From Nymphaea colorata (taxonomy: Eukaryota; Streptophyta; Magnoliopsida; Nymphaeales; Nymphaeaceae): a DNA stretch of 64,000 bases. Shown here piece by piece: positions 24,965 through 36,740 of the stretch (positions are counted from its first letter, which is position 1; each line of letters starts with the position of its first letter). The notes beneath the pieces were generated by a model that searched no databases, was not told the DNA's origin, and worked only from the letters and a program-made list of their open reading frames with translations. The stretch spans positions 12,725,289 to 12,789,288 of the forward strand of contig NC_045146.1 of NCBI RefSeq assembly GCF_008831285.2, written 5' to 3'. Made by a program: the position numbers and the translations under genes.

Positions 24965-27900
24965 TCAAGCTACTCGTCGAAGTTCTCCAGTGAGTAACGC
25001 ATGCTTTCGGTGTTGTGACAAGATATTTGGAACAATAACTCCCCTTATTCTTGAAACCAAATCACTGGCATACTCGTTTTGAGTTGATGCCTGTAAAATT
25101 GTTTGTAGGATCTGGAGTGGATCACCATGGCTAACCACCAAAACTGCAAACCTGTGAAAGATATAATTCTGTGCATTAGTTCATACATGGCAGGTTTCCT
25201 GCATCAAAGGATTATGTTGCAAGTTGCGGTTGGATATGACTTTCAGACAGATAAGCTGATTATGTGCATCCCCTTAAGTTCTCATGCAATCACGAGCCCC
25301 AGTTCTCTCTCTCTCTCTCTCTCTCTTTCTAATATCTCCTAACAAGCAACTTCGGTTACCTGCAAGGAACTACTCGCAAGAACAAATCCAGATAACTTTT
25401 ACTCCTGAATCCCCAGAGGATTCAGAGCCTTCTAAGAAATAAATTAAAGATTTCAAGTAAAATTTGGTATTTTCTAAATAGGATGAACATAAGAAAAAAG
25501 TTTGGCAAGAGAAGATTGAAAGTTGGATATAGATGATATATACATAAGGAGACAAGCTTTAGGTTCAATCTTGGCAAAAAATGTTGTTGCATCTTTTGTC
25601 AAATTGAATTGGACAGTCATATTTATCATGGTAGCAAAATGCACCTCCAATTGGATAAAATCTATTCTTGACTCTTAAGTGTATTCCTGCAAGTCTTGTG
25701 AAGGGCAAATATCAATGTTTCAGCTATAATTAAAACATAGTAAATGGTTCAATACATTAAAATATTCACAAATAAACAATGATAAACATATGCACCTACT
25801 TCAATTTCACCAAAAACAAAAGGAACTACTTTTTCTACCACAGCCTAAAATGGGGACAACCAAAACAGGCGTGGATCAATGCATTTTTCTCCATAACATT
25901 TGTAAAATATACATCAATACACGAAGTCCATTAGAGCTGGTATGATTGGTGGAACAGGTACCGAAACAGAATGTGCCTCTTCCACCAAACTAAATCCCAG
26001 CCAAGCGTTAGGTAGAGAACAGGCAGAACAGGTGGACATGGAATATAAATATCTGTGCCGTTCAGTGCTGTTCCTTAATAGTCCATCATGTCCACTAATA
26101 ATACACTTGAAACCATTTTTGTCAAAAAATAGCACCTGGATATTCAATCAACTAAGAGGACAACACACCAGACCAAATAGCCACATACATTTCATGCATG
26201 ACACAACTAATTAAATCAATCATGCACTGTAGTGGAGATACTGTTTTTCTGTTTCATAAAGAAAAAAAAACATTACCCATGAAATTCTGCTTCCATAGTT
26301 GCTAATGCTTTTGCAAGTCTTGCAGAAACATCTGCAACACTTTCACCACCTTCAGGTGCCATGAATGGATCCACTTCATCAAGGGCCCAAATCTCTGAAT
26401 ACTATCATCAAATTTCATGGATAGGAGGGACAAACATCTCAATGTCGATGAGAAGAAGGAAAAGAAATTCGAAAAAAAAAGGATCAAAGCAGTAACCACA
26501 TAAGGAGCAAATACCAAACTTCCACTTAAACAGGTATCCCAGATTTGCCAATGTATATAAATGAAAGCACGACCTACCATGCCATATAGGTCAGATTCAC
26601 CTCTGTACTGTAAGCATTTGGATCATAAAATTGATAACAATGAATCAATCTACACAATCTCAAAGGAGAAGAAGCCTCCAGCTCTCCTATTTCCAGTCTT
26701 AGCAGAGACATAACCGGAACACCAGATTGTGGCCTTTTCCCATTGAAGTTGTCCTCATTGTGTCATGCATATGCACCCATATACACGTTTTATGTGTTAG
26801 TGTCAATGTTTTGTGCAATTTTCTCTGGGGTTCAACAAGTTAAATGTTACTTTCTATTAAGTTAAAATTAAAAAACGAAAAAAAACAAGCTGTTCTCAAC
26901 AATTGGAAACAAATGTTAGGCACATATGCATCTATAAAGTCATTAACTTATATGTACATAATCTAGGTTTATACTGTTAGGCAACATCTGAAGCTATAAA
27001 TTCTAGATCTAAAATGGAAAAGGTATAAACAGATCTGCGGATTCATATTTTCCTTGCTACTTGAGGGACTAGGATACGGTGTCATACATTTTTGGACACC
27101 AACAACCCATGAAAGACAAACTCTCGAAGCAAATTGGCACTTGGTACTGTATCTTGGATACAAAGTATTGACTATCAGATAACCATTTCCATGCCAACAT
27201 TTTTTCACAGAGAGTGCTCGTGAAAAGATTTCAACTTAAATCAGCATAGAAAGCAGAAACAATGACAGAATTCACTTCAGGCTTCCTTTTTCCAGTATTT
27301 TTTATTTATAAGTAATAAAGCTTCCAGGAAAAATTATCATGAAATACATACTTTTTCATGGGACAGAAGCTCGAAAGTCGGACCAAAGAAACGCTCTCGA
27401 AGATCTTCCATTTCCTATTCAACAATAATGCCACCATCATTAACAGTGGGAAGATTAAATTAAATTCCTTGAATTCCCAGCAAGCTAGGCCAGTTTCAAA
27501 AGGATATCATGATCAATGACTATCCAGTTACAACAAGAAACTCCTAAAATTAGTCACATATCTACTTGGAGGATTTAGTCTTCACTACATTGCAACATGT
27601 CGCTTCAGATAGCATAGCATGATGGACCAGCAGAATTTATACATATGGAAGTTAGAAGTATTGACCTTACATAGTTGACTTCCAAAAGGAATGTTTAGTA
27701 CACTAGCCACAACTTCGGCTGTTTCACGTGTTCTTGCAAATGGAGAATAGCATATGCGAACATTTTCAAGTGCTATATTGTTGGTCTTCAATTCCTATAC
27801 AGAGAAAAGTGAACTAGCACAATATATCAAATTGCACCACAACACTATTCATTTGAAGTAGCTGAATTTGCACGGTGTGAAGCCAAAAATGTAAAACTGA

Positions 27901-29997
27901 GTCAAAGCCATTTCACCAGTCTGCAAACATAAAAGCAACTAATAAACCTAGTTACTCCACTTCATTGAGTGTTTGTTTATACATGTATAAAGAGATTTTA
28001 CTCACAAAAGCTTGTCTCTGCAAAAATATAGCATGTTTTCTTCCTTGTACAAGAATTTCCCCACATACATATTGATTTTTCATTTCTTTGAAAGAAACCA
28101 AAAGGATAATTAAAAGTAGGCAGATAACTATTATCCTCAACCCATTTTAAGAGATGAAATAAGGTTGTATAGATCATTAATATGTTAGTTAATGGAGGGT
28201 TACCACCTTCATCATAGGTTTCCAGTCAAAGCTTAGTCGTGAAATTGCAATTTTGACAATCTTACCTGTAAGTGTATCCATTGTCCTTGCTTCTCTGATG
28301 GTTTCTCAAGCAGTATGTAGAAATTGCTGCATTTTCCAGATTTTGTCAAAGATATAGGATGAACTTTGGCTTCTAATTTGAGTTGCATATGGCTCCTTTT
28401 ATCTTTTAAATATTTGACTTACCCCATGCCTACCACGTATACCATGTGACGTAGTGCATGTGAACCCATCTCTTTGCTCTACTTATGTTAATGAACGAAC
28501 AATGACAACTGAACCTATGAATGATGGATTACAAGTCTTAGCTCAATATGCTGTTAAGCCCCTAAAGTATGGGCAAGACAGAATATGGTCTTCAAGAGAA
28601 TGTGCAAAAACCATAATTATTCTTCAACTCCTTTTTGGTGTTTTATTGGGTAGGGATCGCATCCAGTGGGAGTCATCATAACAAATATGACACCTGTAGA
28701 ACCATGTCTCCCTAGATGTCACCCAGACACATATCCCAAGATTCCATCTGTGAGGGCAAATGTTTTCTCATGGATATATCTATGAAATGGAAATCTTGCC
28801 CAATTAAAAATGAAAGGAAGGTGCTATGTTTAGCTAGTTGAGATGTCTATATCAGAAGCTGAAGAATCATCCACCTATTCTGATATTGTACTTTCTTTTA
28901 AGAAGGTACCTATGAAGGGATTTCTGGAAATACTTTACTTAACCGCCTATTTTATCTAAGACGGTATATTGGCATAATTAGAGGGAAAAATGGGTCAGCA
29001 TTCGATGATGCTATTGACTTCTAGCGTGGCAGTACGCATGGAAAGGAAGAACTGAAGCACTAATGAATGTGCACGTGTTTGTTAACCAAAGTACTGGAAG
29101 GAAAAAAATGTATTATATAACTACGATAAAGGCGAAAAAGTTCAGTACGTCTATGGCATGACACAAATGTTAAAAGCAGTGACCGGACAACGCCAAGAAC
29201 TAATTTTTGCTATAGACAACCTTAGTTGCAACAAAATTCTATAAAACTAAAAATACCATAAGGAATGACTCCCCAGCAGCTTTAGCTTGTTGAACTCCTT
29301 CAGGTGCGAGCCCATATTCCGGTAGCTTACCATGAGTCTGTAAGAATGTTACGACGCAGGCAAAAATTAGGTCCAGAATCGTGGTTCACTTTTCTACTTG
29401 CAATTAACAATTGGTAGTCCATCCACGTCAACTCATGATCAACATGCATTACTATACATTTTAGAATTTGAAGGGCCATAATCAGTCAGCAACAGCAACA
29501 TATTACCTAAATATTGGGAATTTTTCAGTCATTGGCAGACATATAGACAAACATACACCACAAAAACTACCAAGATAAATACATATTCTGAAAAAAAAGT
29601 ATATATTAAAGGCAGTCGCATTATCGATCTCAGACAAAATGTGAGGATATCGAGAAGAAAAAAAGAAAAAAGGAAAAAGCAGACCACAACACCACCACCA
29701 ACTTAAGTCAGGAAAGGAAAAACAACGAAAGAAAAAAAAATGCAAATTCACGAAATGCGTGTCAAAATTTCCGTTTGACAAGCTCATCCGCCTAAGACTA
29801 CAGCAAGAAGAAAGAGGAACAAGAAGCATGCATGTGTTGGAAGATGACGGTTGCCAAGCGGTGGTATGCAGTGGGAGGAGGTCAAGAAAGAAGCGACCAA
29901 CCAGAGAAGAGACAATGAGACCTCTCTCGTTGGGGACGCTTCGGCCGTGCCTCAGCACCCAGTACTTGTTCCGCAAGGCGAATGGTTGAGATTCCAT
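24965..29997 (-). CDS. Histidine phosphatase superfamily protein (phosphoglycerate mutase-like)
   Basis: A 226-residue protein resembling the plant family of Arabidopsis At3g50520. Exons on the minus strand: 29902-29997, 29257-29337, 27666-27794, 27352-27414, 26277-26401, 24965-25151; all phases agree. The start is ATG GAA TCT at 29997. The phospho-acceptor motif LRHGRSVPNERG has His17 in RHG. RICYSPFARTRETAEVV follows, then EMEDLRERFFG, then APEGGES, and the second catalytic His173 lies in VVSHGDP near the C-terminus. It lacks an obvious transit peptide, so it is probably cytosolic. The substrate is not known from sequence, and the family includes mutases, phosphatases and inactive members. 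The catalytic set (two His, the Arg of RHGRS and an acidic residue) looks complete, so an active phosphatase or mutase is likely. Its promoter faces SLY1. Confidence 0.92.
25303..25326. repeat. (TC)n microsatellite
   Basis: About 12 TC units in the intron between phosphatase exons at 25151 and 26277. Confidence 0.95.
27795..29256. other. 1.46-kb intron of the phosphatase gene
   Basis: AT-rich intron between exons ending SFLM and starting ELKTNN. No repeat family or coding remnant recognised. Confidence 0.6.
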
Positions 29998-30767
29998 CAA
30001 CCCCGCTCCCTCTCTACGCTTCCCGTTCGCCTTCACCCTGCGCCTCTCTCTCTCTCCTCCTCTAATCGCAAGCTGGGTACCAACCAAAAGCGAACTAAGA
30101 ACAAGCAAATTTGGCGGTGTTAACAAGTACCCGTCTCCTAGATTTGAATGCTATTGAGATAAGTTTCTTTGTGAATCCAAAAGTTTATGGAGAAATAAAT
30201 GCGATGATAATTATGCTGACTTAGTTCAGCACACAATTGGTGGATCTTTGTACAGATGACTAATATGAAATAGATGTTTGGTAATCACAATCCACATCCT
30301 TCGCGTGTCCTGAAGTCTTCGTCCACAAATCGACATTAAACATTATCTTGAGACGGTGCATCGACTGCATCATCCTCCGTTTTAGAGACCAAAATATATA
30401 GCAGGATTTGGGACGATAGGTTGCAGTACTTCTTCTCGGTTCTCGCCGACGTTGAAACGCATCCTTTGGATAATGGATATGTAATTGGATCCATCCAGGA
30501 TTTGTTAGTCTTAAGTCGGATCTACTTATGTCTTTGGACTAATCAATCCTTACAAAAACCCGATTCAAATCCCTCTCTCTCTCTCTCTCTCGCTCGCTTC
30601 GCTCGCGCACACTCACATTGCCGTTTGCCGGTTCTCTCTCTTCATCGACGCGGGAGAAGGAGAGAGGGTCGAATTAATCCTTGGCCTCCAGTTCCTGCAC
30701 CAAGGGTCCTCAGAGGAGAGAACAGAGGAGGGAAACAATCGGAAAGAAGGTCCGCATCTTCCAGAAG
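29998..30767. promoter_or_regulatory. Shared promoter region of phosphatase and SLY1
   Basis: Only 770 bases separate the two start codons of this head-to-head pair, so both promoters and 5' UTRs lie here. On the + side a TATATAG string at about 30392-30398 could be the SLY1 TATA box, and a (TC)n run follows at 30572-30591, typical of plant 5' UTRs. On the minus side CT/GA-rich sequence precedes the phosphatase start. Shared control is an inference from spacing alone. Confidence 0.5.
30572..30591. repeat. (TC)n run in the SLY1 5' leader
   Basis: About ten CT units 180 bases upstream of the SLY1 start codon. CT-runs near transcription starts act as Y-patch or GAGA-type elements in plants, but no function is shown here. 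Confidence 0.9.
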
Positions 30768-32872
30768 ATGGCGTTAAGTCTGCGGCAGAAACAAACTAGT
30801 GAGCAATTTTTTTCCTACCTTCCTCCTCGTATCTTTTTCTCGCTCTGTAGCTAGAATAGCGGAGATTTCTGCCCATTTTGACCGGTTTGCGGGTCGTTTC
30901 TTTTTCAAGTCTTTCTTTGGGCGAGAACCCAATTTGTTCCTTTGTCAATTCTGGTTTCTTCCTTGTAAAAAACGGCTGAAATCTGAATCAATGGCTGTTA
31001 ATATTTGCAGATTGCATCGTCCGGATGCTGAATCTGAATCAGCAACCCCTGACGGCGCTGGGAGGCACCGGCAACGGTGGACCGGCGGAGGAGGTCTACA
31101 AGATCCTGATCTTGGATCGGCTCTGCCGCGACATTCTCTCGCCGTTGATCCACGTTAAGGACCTGCGGAAGCACGGGATCACTCTGTTCTTCTCCATAGA
31201 CAAGGAGCGCCAAACGATCCCCGACGTGCCCGCGATCTATTTCGTGCGCCCCGACTCGACCAACGTCCAGAGGATTATTGCCGACGCTTCCCGCGGCCTC
31301 TACGAGAGCTTCCACCTCAACTTCTCGTCGTCGCTGCCCCGGCCTCTCCTTGAGGAACTTGCTTCCGGCACTCTGAAATCCGATTCGATCAGCAGGATCT
31401 CTAAGGTGTACGATCAGTATGTGGAGTTCATCACCCTTGAGGACAACATGTTCTCGCTTGCCCAAGAGTCCGTGTATGTCCAGTTGAACGACCCTTCCGC
31501 CGGAGAGGCAGAAATCGAAGCCATCATGGACCGGATCGTGGGCGGACTATTCTGCGTTTTGGTGACTCTCGGGGTGGTGCCAATCATCCGGTGTGCGAGA
31601 GGCGGACCTGCAGAAATGGTAGCCACGGCCCTTGATGCTCGTCTTAGAGAGCACCTCGTTTCCAAGAATAATCTGTTTGCGGAAGGCGGGAATCTTGGTG
31701 CCTCGCATCAGCGGCCGGTCCTATGCCTGTTTGATCGGAATTTTGAGCTTTCGGTCGGTATCCAACATGATTGGAGCTACAGACCACTGGTTCACGACGT
31801 ACTCGGAATGAAACTTAATAAGATAAGCGTTCCGAGCGATGCCTCAGGCGGGAAGGGGAGAGGGGCAGCCTCAATGGTGCCTTATGAACTCGACAATTCT
31901 GACTCGTTCTGGGTTGGGAACGCCTCGTCTCCTTTTCCAAAGGTGGCAGAAGAGATTGAGATCCAACTGAGCAAGTATAAGCAAGACGTGGAGGAGGTGA
32001 ATAGGAAAACTGGGGGACAGGACGGAGTTGATTTTGATGGGCAGGAGTTGATTGGGAACACAAAACATCTTATGAATGCTGTAAATTCACTGCCCGAACT
32101 GACTGAGAGAAAGAAGGTGATCGACAAACACACAAATATTGCAACGGTTTTGCTTGGAGAGATCAAAGAAAGGTCGTTAGATTCTTACTGCAACTTGGAG
32201 AATGACATGTTGACAAAGGGAAGTGTGGAGAAGGGCCAGTTGCTGGCTGCATTGAGGGGGAAAGGCACAAAGGCAGATAAGCTCCGGCTGGCCATAGTTT
32301 ACCTCCTTGCTGTGGAGGCAACTCCACAGTCTGATGTTGAATCACTTGAGGCCGCTTTGAGGGAATCGGAGGTGGACACATGTGCTTTTCAGTATGTGAA
32401 GAAGATAAAGTCTCTAAACATCTCATTGGCATCTGCAAACTCCGCGAGCAGGAGTAACATTGTCGATTGGGCTGAGAAACTATATGGTCAATCCCTTAGT
32501 GCTGTCACTGCAGGTATGAAAAACCTTCTTTCCGGGGGAAGGCAGCTTGCCTTGACGAGAACTGTAGAAGCCTTAATGGAGGGCAAGCCGAATCCTGATA
32601 TTGACTCTTATCTTCTTTTTGATCCTCGTGCTCCTAAATCAAGCTCTGGAATGGGTAACGTATTGAGAGGTCCTTTCAAGGAAGCAATAGTTTTCATGAT
32701 TGGTGGTGGAAACTATATAGAGTATAGTAGTTTGCAGGAACTAGCTCAACGCCAGCCTCCTAAGCACGTTATTTATGGAACAACTGAGGTTCTTAATGGT
32801 GTAGAGTTTGCAGAACAACTAATGGTGTTGGGCAGAAAGATGGGTTTGGGCAGCAGTGTGCCTTCTCAGTAA
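30768..32872 (+). CDS. SLY1: SLY1, Sec1/Munc18 family protein for ER-Golgi fusion
   Basis: SM protein that binds Golgi and ER syntaxins (Sed5/SYP3 type) and helps SNARE assembly in ER-Golgi transport; a soluble cytosolic protein that attaches to membranes. Two exons, 30768-30798 (MALSLRQKQT plus one base) and 31011-32872, give 630 residues, close to plant SLY1 length. Visible family blocks: VRMLNLNQ, VYKILILDRLCRDILSPL, VKDLRKHGITLFF, FHLNFSSSLPRPLLEELASG, NDPSAGEAEIE, CVLVTLGVVPIIRC, CLFDRNFELSVGIQHDW, YRPLVHDVLGMKLN, FMIGGGNYIEYSSLQELAQR and HVIYGTTEVLNG. The start is set by MAL(S/N)LRQKQT, shared with other plant SLY1 proteins. Coding sequence is GC-rich at the 5' end and less so toward the 3' end. 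Confidence 0.97.
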
Positions 32873-35800
32873 GGATTTGGATGTGCAGTATTTCTTCGCT
32901 TTGATTGTTAATGAATGCAACTGATCTATTTGAACGATATAGTTACATAGAGTTGTGCTATAGAAGGGTTATGATCATTGGCCGTCAATATGGATCATTT
33001 TAGGCTACCTCATTCATTTGTGCCTGTTGAGATCTGTTTAGTGACGAACAATTCTGATTGCCTTTTGTTAGCAACAGGGATGTAGATGCAGCTCCCATAA
33101 ATTTGCAGATCATAGTGTTCACTTTAGAACTGCCTCCTGTTTTGGCTTAAAAAGTTGCCTTTCATACAATCATAACGTGACACTGAGGTATCATAATTTT
33201 CAAATGCATTTACTTCCATTGGATGGTTCATTTGAATTTTGGGCATCTGGTGCCAAAATCCTAAGCATTTTACCAGGTTTTATCATTTCCAATCCTGGTA
33301 CCATTCATTTTGAGGAAAAGGTTTTTCCATTGATAGTTCTGAAAATTTGTCCCCATAATAAGGAACTCTCTTTACTTTCTCCCACTATTTTATTTCATGT
33401 TACTTATATTTTGTGTTTGCACTTATGCATATGGTAATGTGTATGGCAAAGCTAAGATATGCTTGTGTTTGTCTGGTGATTGTATTATGATCTTTTTCCA
33501 AATCGTGATATGCTTGGTATTCATGTTTGTTTTTTGTGCGATCTGTTCTTGTACACTTTTGTGCGGGTGATGTCTTTTCGTTCAAAGTTAACGATTTTGT
33601 TTGGGGTAGGATAGCAGGACAGCACATGCATACGGTAGTTCTTTTATTAGTGTGAAGGTATAAGAAGGAAGGTGTTAGCTGCTTAATATAAAGATTTCAG
33701 GGATCTAGTCAGATGTAAGCTCTGAGATTGCGAGTCCAGCCTTCCCTCATTTCTATCTGGCAGAAACTTGGGTCTCAAAACCATGCTCATGGATTGAGAT
33801 TCAGTGTTTGCTGGCGTCTAGGATATTGGTGTTGCTTCAGAAAAACTTTTATACGTGAGATCCTTGAATTTGAAAAATGATGTCACACAATGTATTTAGT
33901 TTCACTATGACAAGTTGATATATTAAGGAAGTAGTTGTTTTAACATCCAAGCAATGCCGGCAAGATGGTACTTTATTGTGAGGAGTGCATGAATGATCAG
34001 GGCTGATTAGCCAAATGGTGAAACCTTCTTAATCCTTATACTGCATACTTGCAGCCTTTGTTTATGTCATAACCAAGAAAATAAAACAAGTATTGATCCA
34101 AAAACCTAGATATGGTTGCTGACACTGTTAAATTTTAAGATCTTGGTGCACGTCTGGATCTGGACTTATCCTTTAAGAGCTACTGTCGACGATGGCACAA
34201 AAATTATGCATCTCCCTGCATAATGCTTAAGGGAAAACAAATTTGTATTAAATATATGCATATGACTTCACGTGGCATTGGATGACAAGACCTTGTGCTA
34301 CAGGTTTTTGATTGGAAGCAGGATATTTTTATGTTAGCCTCTGATTGAAGTCTAAGACTACTTTTCCTCTTAGGTGCTTTGGAGGGCTGTAACTTGTGAA
34401 AAGATGAACATTTTGTGGATATGTCATAATATCTCTAACTGAATACCCTCTATCATGTCTTTCGTTATGCACTATAATGGCCTGCTCTTACGGTAAAAAA
34501 CTTTGACATGCTATTTTCTTACTATTAACCAGTGATTAGAGAAACAGTTGCATGGGCAAGTACCAGCAAGCTGGGCAACGAGGTTCACAAAATGGTATTT
34601 CATTCTGAACGTACTGGGTTATGGCCAATTTGGTTGCCTAAAAATTGCAAATGCTTTTAGTTTTATAAGGCACTCTTGCATGTTTGTCCATAGAACAAAG
34701 AACTGCTTCATGCAAGTGGAAAGTGAATATTAAGACTTCTGAGTGCAAGAATTTGCTGTTTCTTCTTTAAGCATCACTCATTGCAGAAAGATGTTCATTG
34801 TAAGTTGATGGTTCCATAACGCCATTCTCAGTTGGAGATACTAATGTTGGCAGATAGTGCGTGTTCTGGTTGTTTTGGGGCCAAGTAGAAGATGGCCTAA
34901 TTACGCATAATATGGAGGGGGATTATGTTTTAGTTCAAGCAATTACCATTCAGCTTAACAAGATAGAAGCATGACTTTTGTCCCAAAAATTATGACATAA
35001 GCTGTGGCTAATGCCCATTAATCTCCACAGGAAAAAGTGTATCCCTTATTCATGCTGGCGTGCGACTGCAGTCTAAAGATCCTCAATTAGTGTTGATGCC
35101 AAAGATACATGTGTACGCATGTGATGATACAGGACACTTATGCCAGATTTGATACACCCACCCCAACCCCCACCCCCACCCCCCCAGGGGGAAAAAGAAA
35201 ATTGCACTAGTGCTTACATAGCCAATGCACGTAATCTTTCACATGTGGATGCCAAGCTTCATATGAAATTGATCTCACTGTCTTTCAGTTTGAGTATACC
35301 AGAAGATGAAAAACACGTTTCTTTATTTCAATGCAGCATTATCCTATGATGGGTGGTGGCCCTCTTAGCTTCTAGCCTATCCCTAAAAATCTAGCAAGGC
35401 TTGTGTTCATGGTGTGGAATGCAATATTTTATGCTTGAACTGGTTCAGACCTCACAGAAGCGGTTGCCATTTGAACTGTATTTCTGTTACCGGTTAATTC
35501 TTCTAATTATGGCGGTCACTTAAACGGCATTCCCGTACTTTTATATTTTTGGGTTGGTGAGATCTGACATAAAGTCGATAAAATGCTTGGAATGCATTTA
35601 TGGAAGATAAAAACTAGGACATTTATGAAGCAAAAGCAACTTCTGCATTTCAGAAAAGGCAAATGTAAAAGCGAACCACTCCTTGTAAAGTGAATGCTGA
35701 CCTTTTAAAATGTTGTCTGAAATTAATAAAGTTAACAGGTTAGGCATAGACACGATAAGTTCCATTTGTTGAAGGACCTGAAACAGTTAGAAGTTGTACA

Positions 35801-35968
35801 TATATTAGAAGCATTATTCACCTCTATTGGTTTACAATTGAGTTTTATACCAAAAGAGTCTGACGAGCCTATTGTGGTGTGCTGCACAATCGCTCAACAT
35901 GCTGTTGTTCTTTAAGAAATGGCAGAATTTAATATCTTGTAGTTACGCTTCTATGCTATGTAATAATG

Positions 35969-36740
35969 TAAGCATGGGCACCAAGCCGGGCCACCGTCGG
36001 GTACCCGGTACCCGGCCCGACTTGGGCCTAGGCTCGGGCCTTGAAAATTTGCTTATCGGGCTCACATTATCAGGCCCGGCGCGGCCCGGTAATTAACGGG
36101 TCGGACTCGGGCCCACAACTATGATCGTCGGGGGCCTGAGAAGCCCGACAATAAATTAATTTTTTTTCAAAAATAAACTTATGTTAGGGTTTTTCGTTCT
36201 TCTTTGGCGACTACTTCCCGCTGTCTTTGAACTCATTGCCTTTCCTCTTCATTTCCTTGTTGTTCTTCCTTTCCAAATACATCATCTTCCTCACCATCGT
36301 TGCTATTTTCTCCCTCCCCACCATCTTTATATCATCTTGCTGTTGCAACTTTGGTCTATTGCAATGGGGAAAGTGAGGAAGGGCACGTCGGCATATATGC
36401 CCTTGGTGGTGGAGTTCCACTTTTCCAGCCCCAGTGGGTGAAGAAGCCGCCAACGGAGGGATGAGAGAGGACATTCATCTGCCCACACCAGGGCACCACC
36501 AGGCCCTTGCCACCAAAATCCTCCTTCACCAGCTAGTCCTGCTCGCACACGATCCACAGAAAGGGGCACCCGCTTGCTTGGAGGCCCTTCATGGCAGCAG
36601 GGTAAAGCTAAAAAGTCAGGGGGAAAAAGGAAACAGGTGTGGTCCGACCCACAAAAGCCCGGCCCGGCCCGATTATTAACGGGCCGGGCCGGGCCTCGGG
36701 CATAAATTAAACCCAAGGCCCGATAATGCATGGGCCTGGT
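35969..36740. mobile_element. Non-autonomous hAT-like element, GGCCCGG-rich ends
   Basis: The left end TAAGCATGGGCACC is followed by about 160 bases dense in GGGCC/GGCCCG words in both orientations. The right part mirrors this (GCCCGGCCCGGCCCG, GGGCCGGGCCGGGCC) and ends near GGGCCTGGTG. This matches a widespread plant group with (T)A(G)GCATGGGCAC-type termini and GC-rich subterminal repeats, usually placed in hAT. The middle (36180-36640) has unrelated sequence with no transposase motif. The right terminus is imperfect, so the 8-bp target duplication cannot be confirmed. Confidence 0.5.

Noticed and set aside
29503-30126. 207-codon version of the phosphatase start, beginning at 30126
   Set aside because: It adds a leader of low family likeness and reads on through the exon 1 donor. 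The ATG at 29997 gives the family's usual N-terminus.
30998-32438. Minus-strand open frames across SLY1
   Set aside because: Shadows of GC-rich SLY1 coding sequence with no family motif.
36181-36731. Coding regions within the GGCCC-rich element
   Set aside because: Open frames are made of repeat words and show no transposase or host motif.
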